Positions 1 to 9,286 of a stretch of DNA of 64,000 nt are shown here, piece by piece. The stretch's first letter is position 1. Every line of letters begins with the position of its first letter. The translations under genes and the position numbers were made by a program. This DNA comes from Paraglaciecola sp. MB-3u-78 (GTDB taxonomy: Bacteria; Pseudomonadota; Gammaproteobacteria; Enterobacterales; Alteromonadaceae): NCBI RefSeq assembly GCF_002835935.1, contig NZ_PJCF01000008.1, positions 1 through 64,000 on the forward strand, in the 5' to 3' direction. A model generated the notes under the pieces. The model ran no database searches and was not told the origin of the DNA. It saw only the letters and a program-made list of their open reading frames with translations.

Positions 1-497
1 ACCCCGCCTAATAGAGGACGTTCCTGAAGATAGAATTTAGTAGCACAATACACTGATATGTTCGTATGTCTGCTTTGTCGGATTAACTGTATTTAGTCAT
101 AAAAAAAGCCAAGTCATTTGATCATTAAAACTACCTGAACTGAATTCTATGAACTCCCAGACCGCAACGAATCTAATATTAAAATGCTTTTTACCATGTG
201 ATAAAAAAGGTCGATAACGACGAGGCCTTTTCCATAAGTGAAGCCAGCTACCTTATTTTAAAAGGTAGCTGCTAGTAACAATAAAAAACTGGAGACACTA
301 TTGAGATCACTATATGAGTCTATGTATTTGAGTCAATAGTTAACCGCAGCACGGTTAGTGGAAATTGCAGCATACTTTAATTTGAATCTTTGTGGCTTGG
401 TTGGTTTTACTACCCATCAAATCCGCCAACGAAAAAGATGAGATCGTCAATTTGATTGAATGATCATTTGAGAGGCGTCGACTAACTGTGAGTTTTT
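1..497. other. Gene-poor left edge with one hairpin
   Basis: No open frame here has the look of a gene on either strand. The only clear structure is the perfect 10-bp inverted repeat at 245-271, listed separately. If the HTH pseudogene to the right once had a HipA-type toxin partner downstream, it would have lain here on the minus strand, but I see no trace of it. Confidence 0.5.
245..271. repeat. Perfect inverted repeat, 10-bp arms
   Basis: CAGCTACCTT at 245-254 pairs with AAGGTAGCTG at 262-271 across a 7-nt AT-rich loop. There is no run of T after it on either strand, so a Rho-independent terminator is possible but not well supported. Confidence 0.6.
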
Positions 498-757
498 TTA
501 AGCATGATTGATAACTTCGTCAAGACTGCTTGGTATGTTGGCTTTTTGGGTAAGTTTCTGTATATCAGACAACTTACCTATTTCGCCATATAATAATAGA
601 AACTGGCGAAGTGATATTTCACCTGCCTTTTCGAATTTTCGAATGGTGCTATCAGGCACGCCTGATTTTTTTGATAGGCTTTTTACGCTTACGCCTTTAC
701 TCTTGCGGTTTTTTTCACAAATTGGCTAAGTTCAAGTTGTACGTCAAACGGTGACAC
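498..757 (-). pseudogene. XRE/HipB-like HTH regulator, frameshifted
   Basis: Read on the minus strand from a GTG at 757, the frame encodes SPFDVQLELSQFVKKT and then runs into a stop. Shifting frame in the A7 tract (about 709-715) gives KSLSKKSGVPDSTIRKFEKA and onward to a TAA at 498-500. The joined product is a helix-turn-helix protein of about 85 residues, of the type that often precedes HipA-like kinases or acts as a small antitoxin-like repressor. One more A in the homopolymer would restore one frame, so this is either a real single-base deletion or a sequencing error. No toxin partner is visible on either side. The family call rests on the HTH pattern. Confidence 0.6.
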
Positions 758-1001
758 TAGTGTTATCTCACGTGATTAAATTGCTATTACTTTAGCAATT
801 ATCCTTCAGAAGTCATACGCTGATAAATAAATACTAATCTAGACGCCCAAAGTAATAAAGTACCCAATCACGTCCCAGCGTCTTTAGCTTTTTCCCTTTC
901 CTGACACTTTCGCACTAGCAGTATTTGTATCGTGAAGGATTTCTGCTCACAAAGTCATGTTAGTTGCAGCCGAGTGTGAAGTTTCCACGGCTGCCAATAG
1001 T

Positions 1002-1289
1002 TTATTTAAGTTGTGACTTAAAGTAGTTATAGGAGTGGACAAAGGCATCACGGATTTTTTTCGCTTCCTTCAAATACTCGTCCATTTTCTCCTCACTTGC
1101 TTCTTTCCAATGGTCTAATTTATCAGTTAGCGGTTTAGCTTGTTCTTTTAACGATGCGATTTGCTTTTCGATTTCAGCTTTGGCCTCAGCTTGGGCGTGA
1201 TTGGCCTTAACTTCAAGCTCAGCGATTTTTTCGTTAAACTCATCAACGGTTTGCTTCAGTTTGGCTACATATTCATCGCGTTTACTCAT
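1002..1289 (-). CDS. Small charged coiled-coil protein, unknown function
   Basis: A 95-residue protein without signal peptide or membrane segment, rich in Lys, Glu and Ala, with heptad-like spacing over residues 5-80 (for example AELEVKANHAQAEAKAEIEK), so an almost continuous alpha-helical coiled coil is expected. The ATG is preceded by AGGGGT at a spacing of about five bases, which supports the start. It stands alone, with long non-coding flanks on both sides. No catalytic motif can be seen; a cytoplasmic structural or stress-related role is only a guess. Confidence 0.65.
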   Translation of the reverse strand: MSKRDEYVAKLKQTVDEFNEKIAELEVKANHAQAEAKAEIEKQIASLKEQAKPLTDKLDHWKEASEEKMDEYLKEAKKIRDAFVHSYNYFKSQLK

Positions 1290-1577
1290 TTTTTACCCCT
1301 ATTATGATTTGATTAACACTTAGATTTAGAGCCAATCATAAAGATAGGAATGCAAAACTTTTTGACGTACATCAATTCTTGACTAAATACTCGCAAGGCG
1401 ACAGCTAATAGTTTTGCTGTGGTAGTAAATGTTGCGTGATCAATGTGGTTAAGAAAGTAATCCTTTGATTGGATAATTATCGGTAATCAAAGTAGGGGCA
1501 TACGATGAGGTTGTCACACCCTAGCGAGGTGTTAAAACATAGCTAACGATATTATAAAGCCCTGCTGTAGATGGCAC

Positions 1578-2654
1578 TTAGCCATCTACATAGCGGCGTT
1601 TGACACGAGGAGAAACGCTGGTCAACAACTCATAAGAGATAGTCGAGGCACACTCGGCGACTTCTTCTACCGACAAATGCTCTCCCCATAGCTCGACCCT
1701 ATCTTTAACCTCAACCTGAGCCAAGTTTGTTACATCAAAAGTTATCATATCCATAGAAACACGTCCCACTAAGGAAATTCTTTGATGATATAGCCAGGCC
1801 GGGGTAACGACTCGAGCATGTCGCGGGTAGCCATCGGCATAACCTATCGCCACTGTAGCGATGGTCGTTTTTCGTTGCGCCACCCAGCTTTGTGCATAAC
1901 CCACACTCTCACCTTTTTCTATGCTTCGAAGGGCAATGATTGGCGCTGTCAGAGTCATCACAGGTTTCAATATTAGCGATATATTATGTATCGATTGTGC
2001 GCAGCCATATAGGGCAATACCTAAACGATTCCAACTGCCATGAGTCATAGGCCACTGTGATAAAGCGGCTGAGTTAGCCATGCTAAACCCTAAACCATGT
2101 GACAGAGCTAACTCTTCGAGCTGTTTAGACTGCTGGATATTGAACGAATTATGTTTTTCATCTGCACAGGCTAAATGACTGCATAACACCGTCCCCTCTA
2201 TGAGTAAGTCGTCAAACTCTGGTAGTACTGAGTGGATTTCATCTAGTCCAATACCTAAACGGTGCATACCGGTATCGACTTTTATCCATACCTTTGGCCG
2301 CTGTGAAGGAGCTAAACTACGCAGCCACTCAAAATGTTCACTACGATGCAACATAACCCAAAAGTTGAGTTCATACGCCAGCGCCATTTCAGCCTCGCTC
2401 ATCACACCTTCGAGTAATAAAATGGGTTGCACGATACCGTGTTCACGTAAATGCACGGCTTCATCTGTAAAAGCGACCGCAAATCTCTCAGCCTCGTCCG
2501 ACAATGCATTTGCAATCGCGATTGCACCATGACCATAAGCATCCGCTTTGATAACGGCCAAGGTTTTGCTGTTAACAGCTAGTGCAGACATCTGCCGAAA
2601 ATTATCAATCGCCGCCGTCACATTAATTTGGGCGTAAGTGGACCTTCCAAACAC
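1578..2654 (-). CDS. alr: Alanine racemase
   Basis: This PLP enzyme interconverts L- and D-alanine and supplies D-Ala for peptidoglycan. At 358 residues it has the usual family length. The PLP-binding lysine lies in AVIKADAYGHGA near residue 35, and the second catalytic tyrosine in SVGYAQSW near residue 255. The C-terminal beta domain carries the conserved SMDMITFDVT. The start is GTG, with GAGGA six bases upstream. It is transcribed away from murQ across a 500-bp gap and borders a peptidoglycan-recycling cluster, which fits its role. Nothing looks broken. Whether it is the main (alr) or a second (dadX-like) copy cannot be told from this window. Confidence 0.93.
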   Translation of the reverse strand: MFGRSTYAQINVTAAIDNFRQMSALAVNSKTLAVIKADAYGHGAIAIANALSDEAERFAVAFTDEAVHLREHGIVQPILLLEGVMSEAEMALAYELNFWVMLHRSEHFEWLRSLAPSQRPKVWIKVDTGMHRLGIGLDEIHSVLPEFDDLLIEGTVLCSHLACADEKHNSFNIQQSKQLEELALSHGLGFSMANSAALSQWPMTHGSWNRLGIALYGCAQSIHNISLILKPVMTLTAPIIALRSIEKGESVGYAQSWVAQRKTTIATVAIGYADGYPRHARVVTPAWLYHQRISLVGRVSMDMITFDVTNLAQVEVKDRVELWGEHLSVEEVAECASTISYELLTSVSPRVKRRYVDG

Positions 2655-3158
2655 AGTTATCCTCTTAATCTTGGTTATAAGTGTTATTTAGTCGCTGTAT
2701 GCAGCGGATATAAACCTCGTTACATTGACAACAATAGAGCGACAAGCAAGTCATATTCATGCCAGTCAGACACGCATCTTCTTAAAAAAACAAAAACGCA
2801 GCAACAATCATAAATCAATTATTATTTCTTACATACAAAACTTTACGAATAATATATTCTTAAACTAATCTGATATTAAACCTTGTGTTTAACTTATATG
2901 CTAAAGTGATATATTGACTTAAAAAGGGTGATTTTTTTATCCGGTGAGTTACTGTTATTGCATTCTGATTGGTTCTTAAATTGTACACTTAAGAGTCCTT
3001 TGAATTGAGCGATTAATGACACAAAATCTAGTTATTAATCAATAATAAATTAGGCTAATTTTGGTGACCATTTTTGTGGCAATAATGTGCTGTATTCAAG
3101 TCAAATAAATAAGATGTATCAAGCAAAGTGAAAAGAGTTATAAAACACATGAATAATT
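2655..3158. promoter_or_regulatory. Divergent alr / murQ intergenic region
   Basis: About 500 bp of AT-rich DNA separates the alr start (minus) from murQ (plus) and must hold both promoters. I find no convincing ORF and no operator clear enough to assign to MurR. Confidence 0.5.
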
Positions 3159-4088
3159 ATGAATAGTAATCCACTTTTAAATGAGCTCAATACTATCTTG
3201 TCGGAATCGCGAAACCCCGAGACCTTAAACATTGACTTATTGTCAACTGATGCCATTTTGCAAAAAATGAATGAAGAAGACCAGAAAGTCGCGCAAGCCA
3301 TAAAACTTGCTCTAAACAATATTGGAATTGCCGTAGATAACATAGTTGAAGTCTTTAAAAACAAAGGCCGTTTGATTTATCTAGGTGCGGGTACCAGTGG
3401 TCGTTTGGGCATTTTAGATGCCGTGGAATGTGTTCCCACTTTTAGTATTGAAAAAGATATTGTCATTGGCATTATTGCAGGAGGCGAAAAAGCAATTAAA
3501 GACGCGGTGGAAGGGGCCGAAGACGACCAAGAAGCCGCCATCGAAGATTTAAAAGCGATTAACTTTAATGCAAAAGATGTGCTGGTTGGCATTGCAGCCA
3601 GTGGCCGCACACCTTATGTGCTTGCAGCCTTAAAATACGCCAAACTGATTGGCGCGAAATCGGTTGCAGTGAGTTGTAATCCTAATTCCGCCATTGGCAA
3701 AGAAGCTGATGTGGATATTTGTGCCGCTGTTGGACCAGAAATTCTAACTGGGTCTACTCGCTTGAAATCTGGGACAGCGCAAAAATTAGTCCTGAATATG
3801 CTCAGTACTGCCAGCATGATCAAAATAGGTAAAACCTATCAAAATCTCATGGTAGATGTGCATGCCAGCAATAAAAAGTTATATGCAAGAGCACTGTTAA
3901 TTGTCATGCAGGCAACAGACTGTAATGAACTCACTGCCACAGAAGCATTGCAGGCTGCAGGCAACGAAGCCAAGGTCGCTATTCTGATAATATTGACTGG
4001 GGTCAATGCAAGTGATGCGATGTCTTTACTTAAACACCATGAAGGATTTTTACGAAAAGCCGTTGAGTCCAAAGGTGCATTAGCTTGA
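3159..4088 (+). CDS. murQ: N-acetylmuramic acid 6-phosphate etherase MurQ
   Basis: MurQ removes the lactyl ether from MurNAc-6-phosphate to give GlcNAc-6-phosphate in the cytoplasm, the key step of MurNAc recycling. The 309-residue product is full length. It has the SIS-type sugar-phosphate fold with GAGTSGRLG near residue 76, the acidic residues of DAVECVPTF and VEGAEDD that match the catalytic glutamates of the E. coli enzyme, and the conserved C-terminal block QNLMVDVHASN to KHHEGFLRK. It is followed, four bases on, by the NamZ remnant. Its regulator MurR lies just beyond in the opposite direction. Unlike its hydrolase neighbours it shows no lesion. Confidence 0.93.
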   Translation: MNSNPLLNELNTILSESRNPETLNIDLLSTDAILQKMNEEDQKVAQAIKLALNNIGIAVDNIVEVFKNKGRLIYLGAGTSGRLGILDAVECVPTFSIEKDIVIGIIAGGEKAIKDAVEGAEDDQEAAIEDLKAINFNAKDVLVGIAASGRTPYVLAALKYAKLIGAKSVAVSCNPNSAIGKEADVDICAAVGPEILTGSTRLKSGTAQKLVLNMLSTASMIKIGKTYQNLMVDVHASNKKLYARALLIVMQATDCNELTATEALQAAGNEAKVAILIILTGVNASDAMSLLKHHEGFLRKAVESKGALA

Positions 4089-4100
4089 CAGGTAAGGGCC

Positions 4101-4918
4101 TTGTTCAAAAAATGCTGGCTAGTACTGCTAGTTTTTGCTTTAGGTGCATGTGTTTTTATACCTACATTAGTTCCATGCATTACATGATGGAAGCTGCCGC
4201 AGAATCGTCGACTCCATTTATGGTGCTAGACCGCCCAAATCCAAATGGCCGCTTTACCGATGGTCCTATTCTGGACAGTCCTTATCAATCGTTTGTGGGC
4301 ATGCACCCCATCCCGGTATTGCACGGTATGACCGTCGCCGAACTCGCCCAAATGATTAAAGGTGAAAAGTGGATAACAGATGCCGATAAACTCACACTCA
4401 TTACCATTGCCAACACCCATTATCGCCGGGATATGCTCTATGATTTACCCGTTGCTCCCAGTCCTAACTTACCTAATAGCCAGTCTGTACAACTTTACCC
4501 TTGGTTGTGCTTTTTTGAGGCCCCCCCTATCAGTGTCGGCCGCGGCACAGATTTCCCATTTCAGGTAATCGGTCACAATACTGTGCCATTAGGAGATTTC
4601 CACTTTAGCCCTGAGTCTCGCCCTGGCGCATCATTATATCCAAAGTTACAAGATCAAGCGCTGTTAGGAGTCGATTTACGACACAGTACTCGACAAGGAT
4701 TAGATTTACAGTTGTTTGTTAAGGTTTATCAGCAATTCACTGAGTCGGGAGTTAATTTCTTTGAGCGCCCTGATTTTATGAACAAATTAGCTGGCAGCAA
4801 CCAATTACGTTTGGCGATTGAACAAGGGCAAAGTGCTCAGCAGATAAAACAAAGCTGGCAGTCGGGCATACAGGCTTTTAAACAGCTGCGTAAACCCTAT
4901 CTGCTCTATCCAGAGTAA
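4101..4918 (+). pseudogene. NamZ-type exo-muramidase (DUF1343), internally deleted
   Basis: NamZ (DUF1343) cleaves terminal MurNAc from peptidoglycan fragments outside the cytoplasm. Two pieces are visible in different frames. From a TTG at 4101 the frame reads MFKKCWLVLLVFALGAC, a clear lipoprotein signal ending in the lipobox LGAC. About 35 bp on, another frame picks up at FYTYISSMHYMMEAAAE and continues with LDRPNPNG and VGRGTDFPFQ to the normal C-terminus at 4918. The family is about 400 residues long, so roughly 120-130 residues, including the N-terminal catalytic part, are gone and the junction (about 4137-4153) is out of frame. The remaining C-terminal ORF (4085-4918) has no export signal. 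It is probably inactive. Confidence 0.8.
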
Positions 4919-4977
4919 CAAAATTAGTAGGCTGCTATGTAAAAGTGATTTTATCTGACCAGGTTTCATTATCTCAT

Positions 4978-5826
4978 CTACGGTAGTCGTCTAAAATCAC
5001 TTACCACCGCATTGGTTTTTTCAAGAAGATGACGGCCCTGACGAGATGATTGAGTAATGGCAATAAACAAAATATCAATGATAAACTCTTGGGCAGTTCT
5101 GGCCAGAATGGACGACAAACGCGCGGATTCATCATCTGCCACCGAGTAGAGTTTCACATCGGCCATATCAGAAATGGGTGTGCTGCCATATCGTGTCACA
5201 GAAATTATTTTAGATTTATTACGTTTCGCCTCAGATACCACATTAATCATTTCTTTCGTATTGCCTGACTCACTGATCGCAAACACTAAGTCATTTTCAC
5301 CTAAGGTAGCAGCAAACGCGAGTTGTGCGTGGGTATCTACTTCTTCGATAGCCATCATCCCTAATTTTTGCAACTTGTAGGAAAAATCTTTACCCACTAA
5401 TGCTGAACCACCTAGACCACAAATCAAAATCCGTTTCGACGACTTGAGCAATTCTACAGCCTCAATAAATGCTTTTTCATCGTTCAACTTCTGCGTCTCA
5501 TTTAACACCGACACTTTGCTACTCAGTAATTTATCAGACATCTGACCAAAGCTGTCATTGATCGTAATTTTACCGTGCAAGTTACTGTCAGCAGTAGAAA
5601 TATTTAACGCATCAATAATGCCCATCTTAAAGGCAGGGTAGCCTTTATAACCTAACTTTTGAGAAAACTTAACCACACTGGATTGGCTAACACCGACTAC
5701 ATTAGCCAATTCTTGTGAAGATAACTCTCGAATGGCATTAGATGAGTCCAATGCAAATTTTGCTAGTTTTAGTTCACTAATCGACAACGAGTCCTTAAGC
5801 GCTTTGATTTTTGTAAATGTTGACAT
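4978..5826 (-). CDS. murR: MurR/RpiR-family transcriptional regulator
   Basis: The product is a repressor-type regulator of 282 residues with two domains: an N-terminal RpiR helix-turn-helix (residues 1-75, SSQELANVVGVSQSSVVKFS) and a C-terminal SIS sugar-phosphate-binding domain (residues 120-260, ICGLGGSALVGKDFSY and AISESGNTKEMI). In E. coli the equivalent MurR senses MurNAc-6-phosphate and controls murQP. The ATG at 5826 is preferred over the GTG at 5832 because GAG lies at a workable distance upstream of the ATG. It faces the NamZ remnant and murQ tail to tail and precedes the GH3 remnant on the other side, so the recycling genes are the likely targets. The assignment to MurR rather than another RpiR member rests on this context. 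Confidence 0.85.
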   Translation of the reverse strand: MSTFTKIKALKDSLSISELKLAKFALDSSNAIRELSSQELANVVGVSQSSVVKFSQKLGYKGYPAFKMGIIDALNISTADSNLHGKITINDSFGQMSDKLLSSKVSVLNETQKLNDEKAFIEAVELLKSSKRILICGLGGSALVGKDFSYKLQKLGMMAIEEVDTHAQLAFAATLGENDLVFAISESGNTKEMINVVSEAKRNKSKIISVTRYGSTPISDMADVKLYSVADDESARLSSILARTAQEFIIDILFIAITQSSRQGRHLLEKTNAVVSDFRRLP

Positions 5827-6611
5827 TGTCACTCATAAATATTTTATTTATAGATTAAGAATAATTGTAACTCAAAGCGCCTTGATTAATTAACAACTAT
5901 TTTATAAAAACTTAAAGCATTACATGTGTTTAAAGTAAGAAACAAAGCTATTTATTCCAAATTAATATTTTATTCACAGCTTGCAGTCAGTGCTGCCTTA
6001 AACAGACCACCCGTTAGCATAGCCCCACAGTAAAATGTGAGTATAGAACCAAGCTTTATCACTGACACCACCTTATTGGACCGTAACGGGCAAACTGCCT
6101 TGGGCTTGAATACGGCCGCTGATCATGCCTGCTAATGCATTAAAAATGGGACCATCATACTGAGTGATCAACCGTCCATAATCGTCCATATACTCAGACT
6201 TATTCAGCCGATAAGAGAAACTCGCTAAATGGCGTCTGCATAGGGTGCAAATAATCGGCTATTGTAAGGCGTACGCAAACTGATAAACAGCGTCTTTTTA
6301 CCTAGGTCTTGCGCCGCGGCTAACATACTAAGCTGTTGGCTAATTTGCTGCTCTTTAGTGCTACGATCGCCCCTGTGCTTGATATCGTCCATACCTCCCA
6401 GTTCTGCCAAGCTTTGGTCCGGCGTGATATCGGCAGTGATAATGATATCAGCCTGCTCCACGGCAGCTAAGTTAACGTCAGCATCGATATTAGCCATGCT
6501 GTTACACTTAATAGTTAAGCTAGGTAAACGGGTTTTTAAAGCAAGGGTTAATCCCATACATTTAGTGGTGTCTGGCATCACTATCAGCACACTAGCCACA
6601 CTATTATCAAG

Positions 6612-6622
6612 GGGTAATACCC
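6612..6622. repeat. Target-site duplication, left copy (IS4)
   Basis: GGGTAATACCC, 11 bp, identical to 8182-8192. The target is a near-perfect palindrome. A length of 10-12 bp is usual for IS4-family elements. Confidence 0.85.
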
Positions 6623-8181
6623 GAATGGCGCTTAATTAAGGATATATTATTTAATAAACAAATGGTTAAGTTAATTGTTTATCTAAATAAAAACCAAAAA
6701 AGGCAGAGAGTCCTGTAAAATATTTTCACCACAAAAACGTTCACAAAAGCTCTCTACCTCAATGTCCATTATCTCCCAATTTTATCTTTCTCAACAGTCA
6801 AAAATTAAAAAATACGCAACAAACATCACAGCAACCGACTTTCTTGAGTTGTTGTACAATGATGAATGGCTTTCAATAGTAGAAGAGAATATCCCCGAAT
6901 ACAGGGAGCAAATTTACACGCCCATGCAAACATTATCTATGTTTATGGCTCAAGCTCTAAGTGATGATCGTTCTTGCAGTAAAGCTGTTAATGACCTGAT
7001 TATTCAAACCCAATCACAAGAAAATTCGCGAACAATCAGCCCCAATACTGGAGCGTACTGTCTTGCCCGGCAGAAATTACCTTTAGCTTTGTTAACTCAG
7101 CTTACCGTTAAAGTGGGTAATAGTATTTCTCAAAATACTCCCCCTCAATGGAAATGGTTTGGCCGGTCTGTTCGACTGATTGATGGTACGACAATATCAA
7201 TGCCGGACACTGAAAAATCACAGGTTGCTTACCCACAACCAAAGAATCAAAAAGAAGGGCTAGGTTTCCCTATATGCCGGTTACTCGCAGTAAGTTGTTT
7301 GCACACAGGTGTTATCCTTAATGCATCAATAGGACCTTGTAAAGGTAAAGGAAGTGATGAGAAAAGTTTGCTTCGTAATGTACTCGATACCTTTAACGTT
7401 GGGGATATAGTGGTAGGCGATGCTTTTTTTGGAAGTTATTTTTTATTGGTTGAAATGATGAACAGAGGTGTTGATGTGCTGTTTGAACAACTAGGCCCTC
7501 GCAAATTAATGACCGATTTTGGAAAAGGTATCGCGTTAGCTAAAAAAGACCACTTAATCGATTTCAGTAAACCTAAAATAAAACCAGATTGGATGACTCA
7601 GAAAGCCTTTCATGAAGCACCTGAAAAAATTACCATTCGAGAATTTAAGGTCGGTCAAAAAACGCTTATTACCACTATGCTAGCTGCAAAGGAGTATCCT
7701 AAAAAAGAGCTAGGTGCGTTGTTTAAACAACGTTGGCATGTTGAAGTCGATTTTAGAAACCTCAAGACGACATTAGGTCTGGTTGTACTGAGTTGTAAAA
7801 CACCTGAAATGTGTCAAAAGGAGATGTGGGTGTACTTTTTGGCCAATAATCTAATCCGGTTATTAATGGCGCAAGCCGCCGTTGAGCACGACTTACTACC
7901 AAGGCAACTGAGTTTTAAACATACGGTACAAATATGGAACACGTATTTTTTATTGGAAAAAGCGTTGGATGATCCGATGTTTGCCTTGATAGCAAAGCGG
8001 CTCGTAGGCAACAGACCTGGAAGGATGGAGCCCAGAGCCATCAAGCGGCGACCCAAACCCTATAAGTTATTGATGATCCCTAGGTCTGAAGCCAAACAAG
8101 ATATTATGAAGAATGGTCACCCAAAAAGGATAAAGTAACTATCTGATATCATGGAACTTTATCCTTAATTAAGTGCCATTC
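6623..8181 (+). mobile_element. IS4-family insertion sequence, complete, 1559 bp
   Basis: The ends are inverted repeats of 22 bp with one mismatch (GAATGGCGCTTAATTAAGGATA at the left, GAATGGCACTTAATTAAGGATA read inward from the right), flanked by an 11-bp direct duplication. One transposase gene fills the element. Joining the flanks after removing the element and one duplication restores the GH3 frame from IKNNGVLP to LDNSVAS, which proves the insertion. The intact ORF and ends suggest a recent, possibly still mobile copy. Confidence 0.92.
6762..8138 (+). CDS. IS4-family transposase
   Basis: A 458-residue DDE transposase. An N-terminal IS4-type domain (residues 15-110) precedes the catalytic RNase-H-like core. 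The first Asp lies in RLIDGTTISMPDT (near 147), the second in VVGDAFFGSY (near 219), and the Glu in the IS4 signature FKQRWHVEVDFRNLKTTLG (near 335), which matches the Y/F-R-E-K layout. A basic C-terminus (RAIKRRPKPYKLL) probably contacts DNA. The gene is uninterrupted and begins 139 bp inside the left end. Confidence 0.93.
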   Translation: MSIISQFYLSQQSKIKKYATNITATDFLELLYNDEWLSIVEENIPEYREQIYTPMQTLSMFMAQALSDDRSCSKAVNDLIIQTQSQENSRTISPNTGAYCLARQKLPLALLTQLTVKVGNSISQNTPPQWKWFGRSVRLIDGTTISMPDTEKSQVAYPQPKNQKEGLGFPICRLLAVSCLHTGVILNASIGPCKGKGSDEKSLLRNVLDTFNVGDIVVGDAFFGSYFLLVEMMNRGVDVLFEQLGPRKLMTDFGKGIALAKKDHLIDFSKPKIKPDWMTQKAFHEAPEKITIREFKVGQKTLITTMLAAKEYPKKELGALFKQRWHVEVDFRNLKTTLGLVVLSCKTPEMCQKEMWVYFLANNLIRLLMAQAAVEHDLLPRQLSFKHTVQIWNTYFLLEKALDDPMFALIAKRLVGNRPGRMEPRAIKRRPKPYKLLMIPRSEAKQDIMKNGHPKRIK

Positions 8182-8192
8182 GGGTAATACCC
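8182..8192. repeat. Target-site duplication, right copy (IS4)
   Basis: GGGTAATACCC, identical to 6612-6622 in the same orientation, directly abutting the right inverted repeat. Confidence 0.85.
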
Positions 8193-9286
8193 CGTTATTT
8201 TTAATCGCAACAATGGCGCTGTTAGCCAGCTGCTGCTCAACCTTTTTGTGTGGTGGTGAACCCAGGGTTGCCTGGGCTGTGATAATAGCTTGGTCAATCA
8301 CTTGTCCACTATCTTGTCCACTATCTTGCCCGCTATTTTGCTGACTGAAACGCCCTGCTGCAGACAGTTGATAGCTTGCTTTTAGTGCAGCAATTCGCTG
8401 TACCGCAGCTTCCATCTCAGCTCGGTTTAAGCGCCCTTGTTGCACGGCTTTGGCAACATCACTGATAAGTTGTTTTAACTTAACGATATCTGCTGGACGC
8501 CTTATGGAAATTGGCATCAGCGCAATATCCGCCCCTGCAGAAAAGGTCTGAATCACCGCCTCAGTCTGATCGAAATAATGAACAATGCCAGCCATATTTA
8601 AGGCATCGGTCACAATAAGGCCTTTAAAACTCATTTTATTTCTGAGTAAATCCGTCAAAATTTTGCGTGACATAGTGGCCAGTAACATCACCTTATTACC
8701 GTCTTCAGCCATAAATTCAGTGTCATCTAATTGGGGATATTGAATATGTGCCGTCATGATCATGGCCTGTGTTTCGTTGTTTATTGCGCCTTTGTCTATG
8801 ACGCTGTTATTAATAGCGCCCATATTGATAGCATAACTAAAAGGCTTTAAATCAATGGCTTCAATTTGTTGTATGTCGTGTTCGACTCTGGGTAAACCGG
8901 TGTGACTATCAACACTAGTATCACCGTGTCCCGGAAAATGTTTTAGGGTAGCTATCATGCCTTGGCGTTGCATCGCAATCATTTGAGCTTTACCCAGCTG
9001 CGCCACTATATTGGCGTCTTCGCCATATGAGCGCACGTTGATCACTGGATTTAACGGATTCACATTCACATTCACATTCACATCCATAGTAGGCGCAAAA
9101 TTAACGTTAAACCCTAGTGAAATTAGCTCTTTGGCCATGATCTCGCATCTTTCACGGGCAAACCGGTGAACTCATTAATGCACCTGTTAGCATTAGAGCT
9201 GAGATAGATACGGCCGGCGTCCTTAATGTTTTACAGACAGCCAGTTGGAGGCGTCTTTTCATAAACGTTTTATGTTGTATTGACAT

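Larger units (their letters stand above)
6073..9286 (-). pseudogene. Secreted GH3 beta-N-acetylhexosaminidase (NagZ-like), multiply broken
   Basis: The gene starts at ATG 9286 after AGGTGA and encodes a basic N-terminus and signal peptide (MLTGALMSSPVC), then stops near 9160. A different frame begins at FARERCEIMAKELISLGFN, showing loss of roughly 100 codons. The rest carries the NagZ signature KHFPGHGDTSVDSHTG (His/Asp dyad), the nucleophile motif VTDALNMAGI and the linker domain. After GVLP it is split by an IS4 element at 6623-8181; coding resumes with LDNSVASVLIVMPDT. Near 6227 a further shift puts the last stretch (LASFSYRLNKSEYMDDYGR, ending GSLPVTVQ at 6073) out of frame. A tract of repeated NVNVNVN and SGQDSGQDSGQ codons adds small internal repeats. 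Such an enzyme would release GlcNAc from muropeptides in the periplasm. At least three independent lesions make it non-functional. Confidence 0.85.

Noticed and set aside
3120-5880. Shared GAATAATT near murQ and murR starts as a MurR operator
   Set aside because: Only 8 bp, AT-rich and not palindromic; expected by chance in this composition.
8310-9090. Short tandem codon repeats (NVNVNVN, SGQDSGQD) as a CRISPR or satellite
   Set aside because: They are in-frame codon repeats within the GH3 remnant, with only two to three units.
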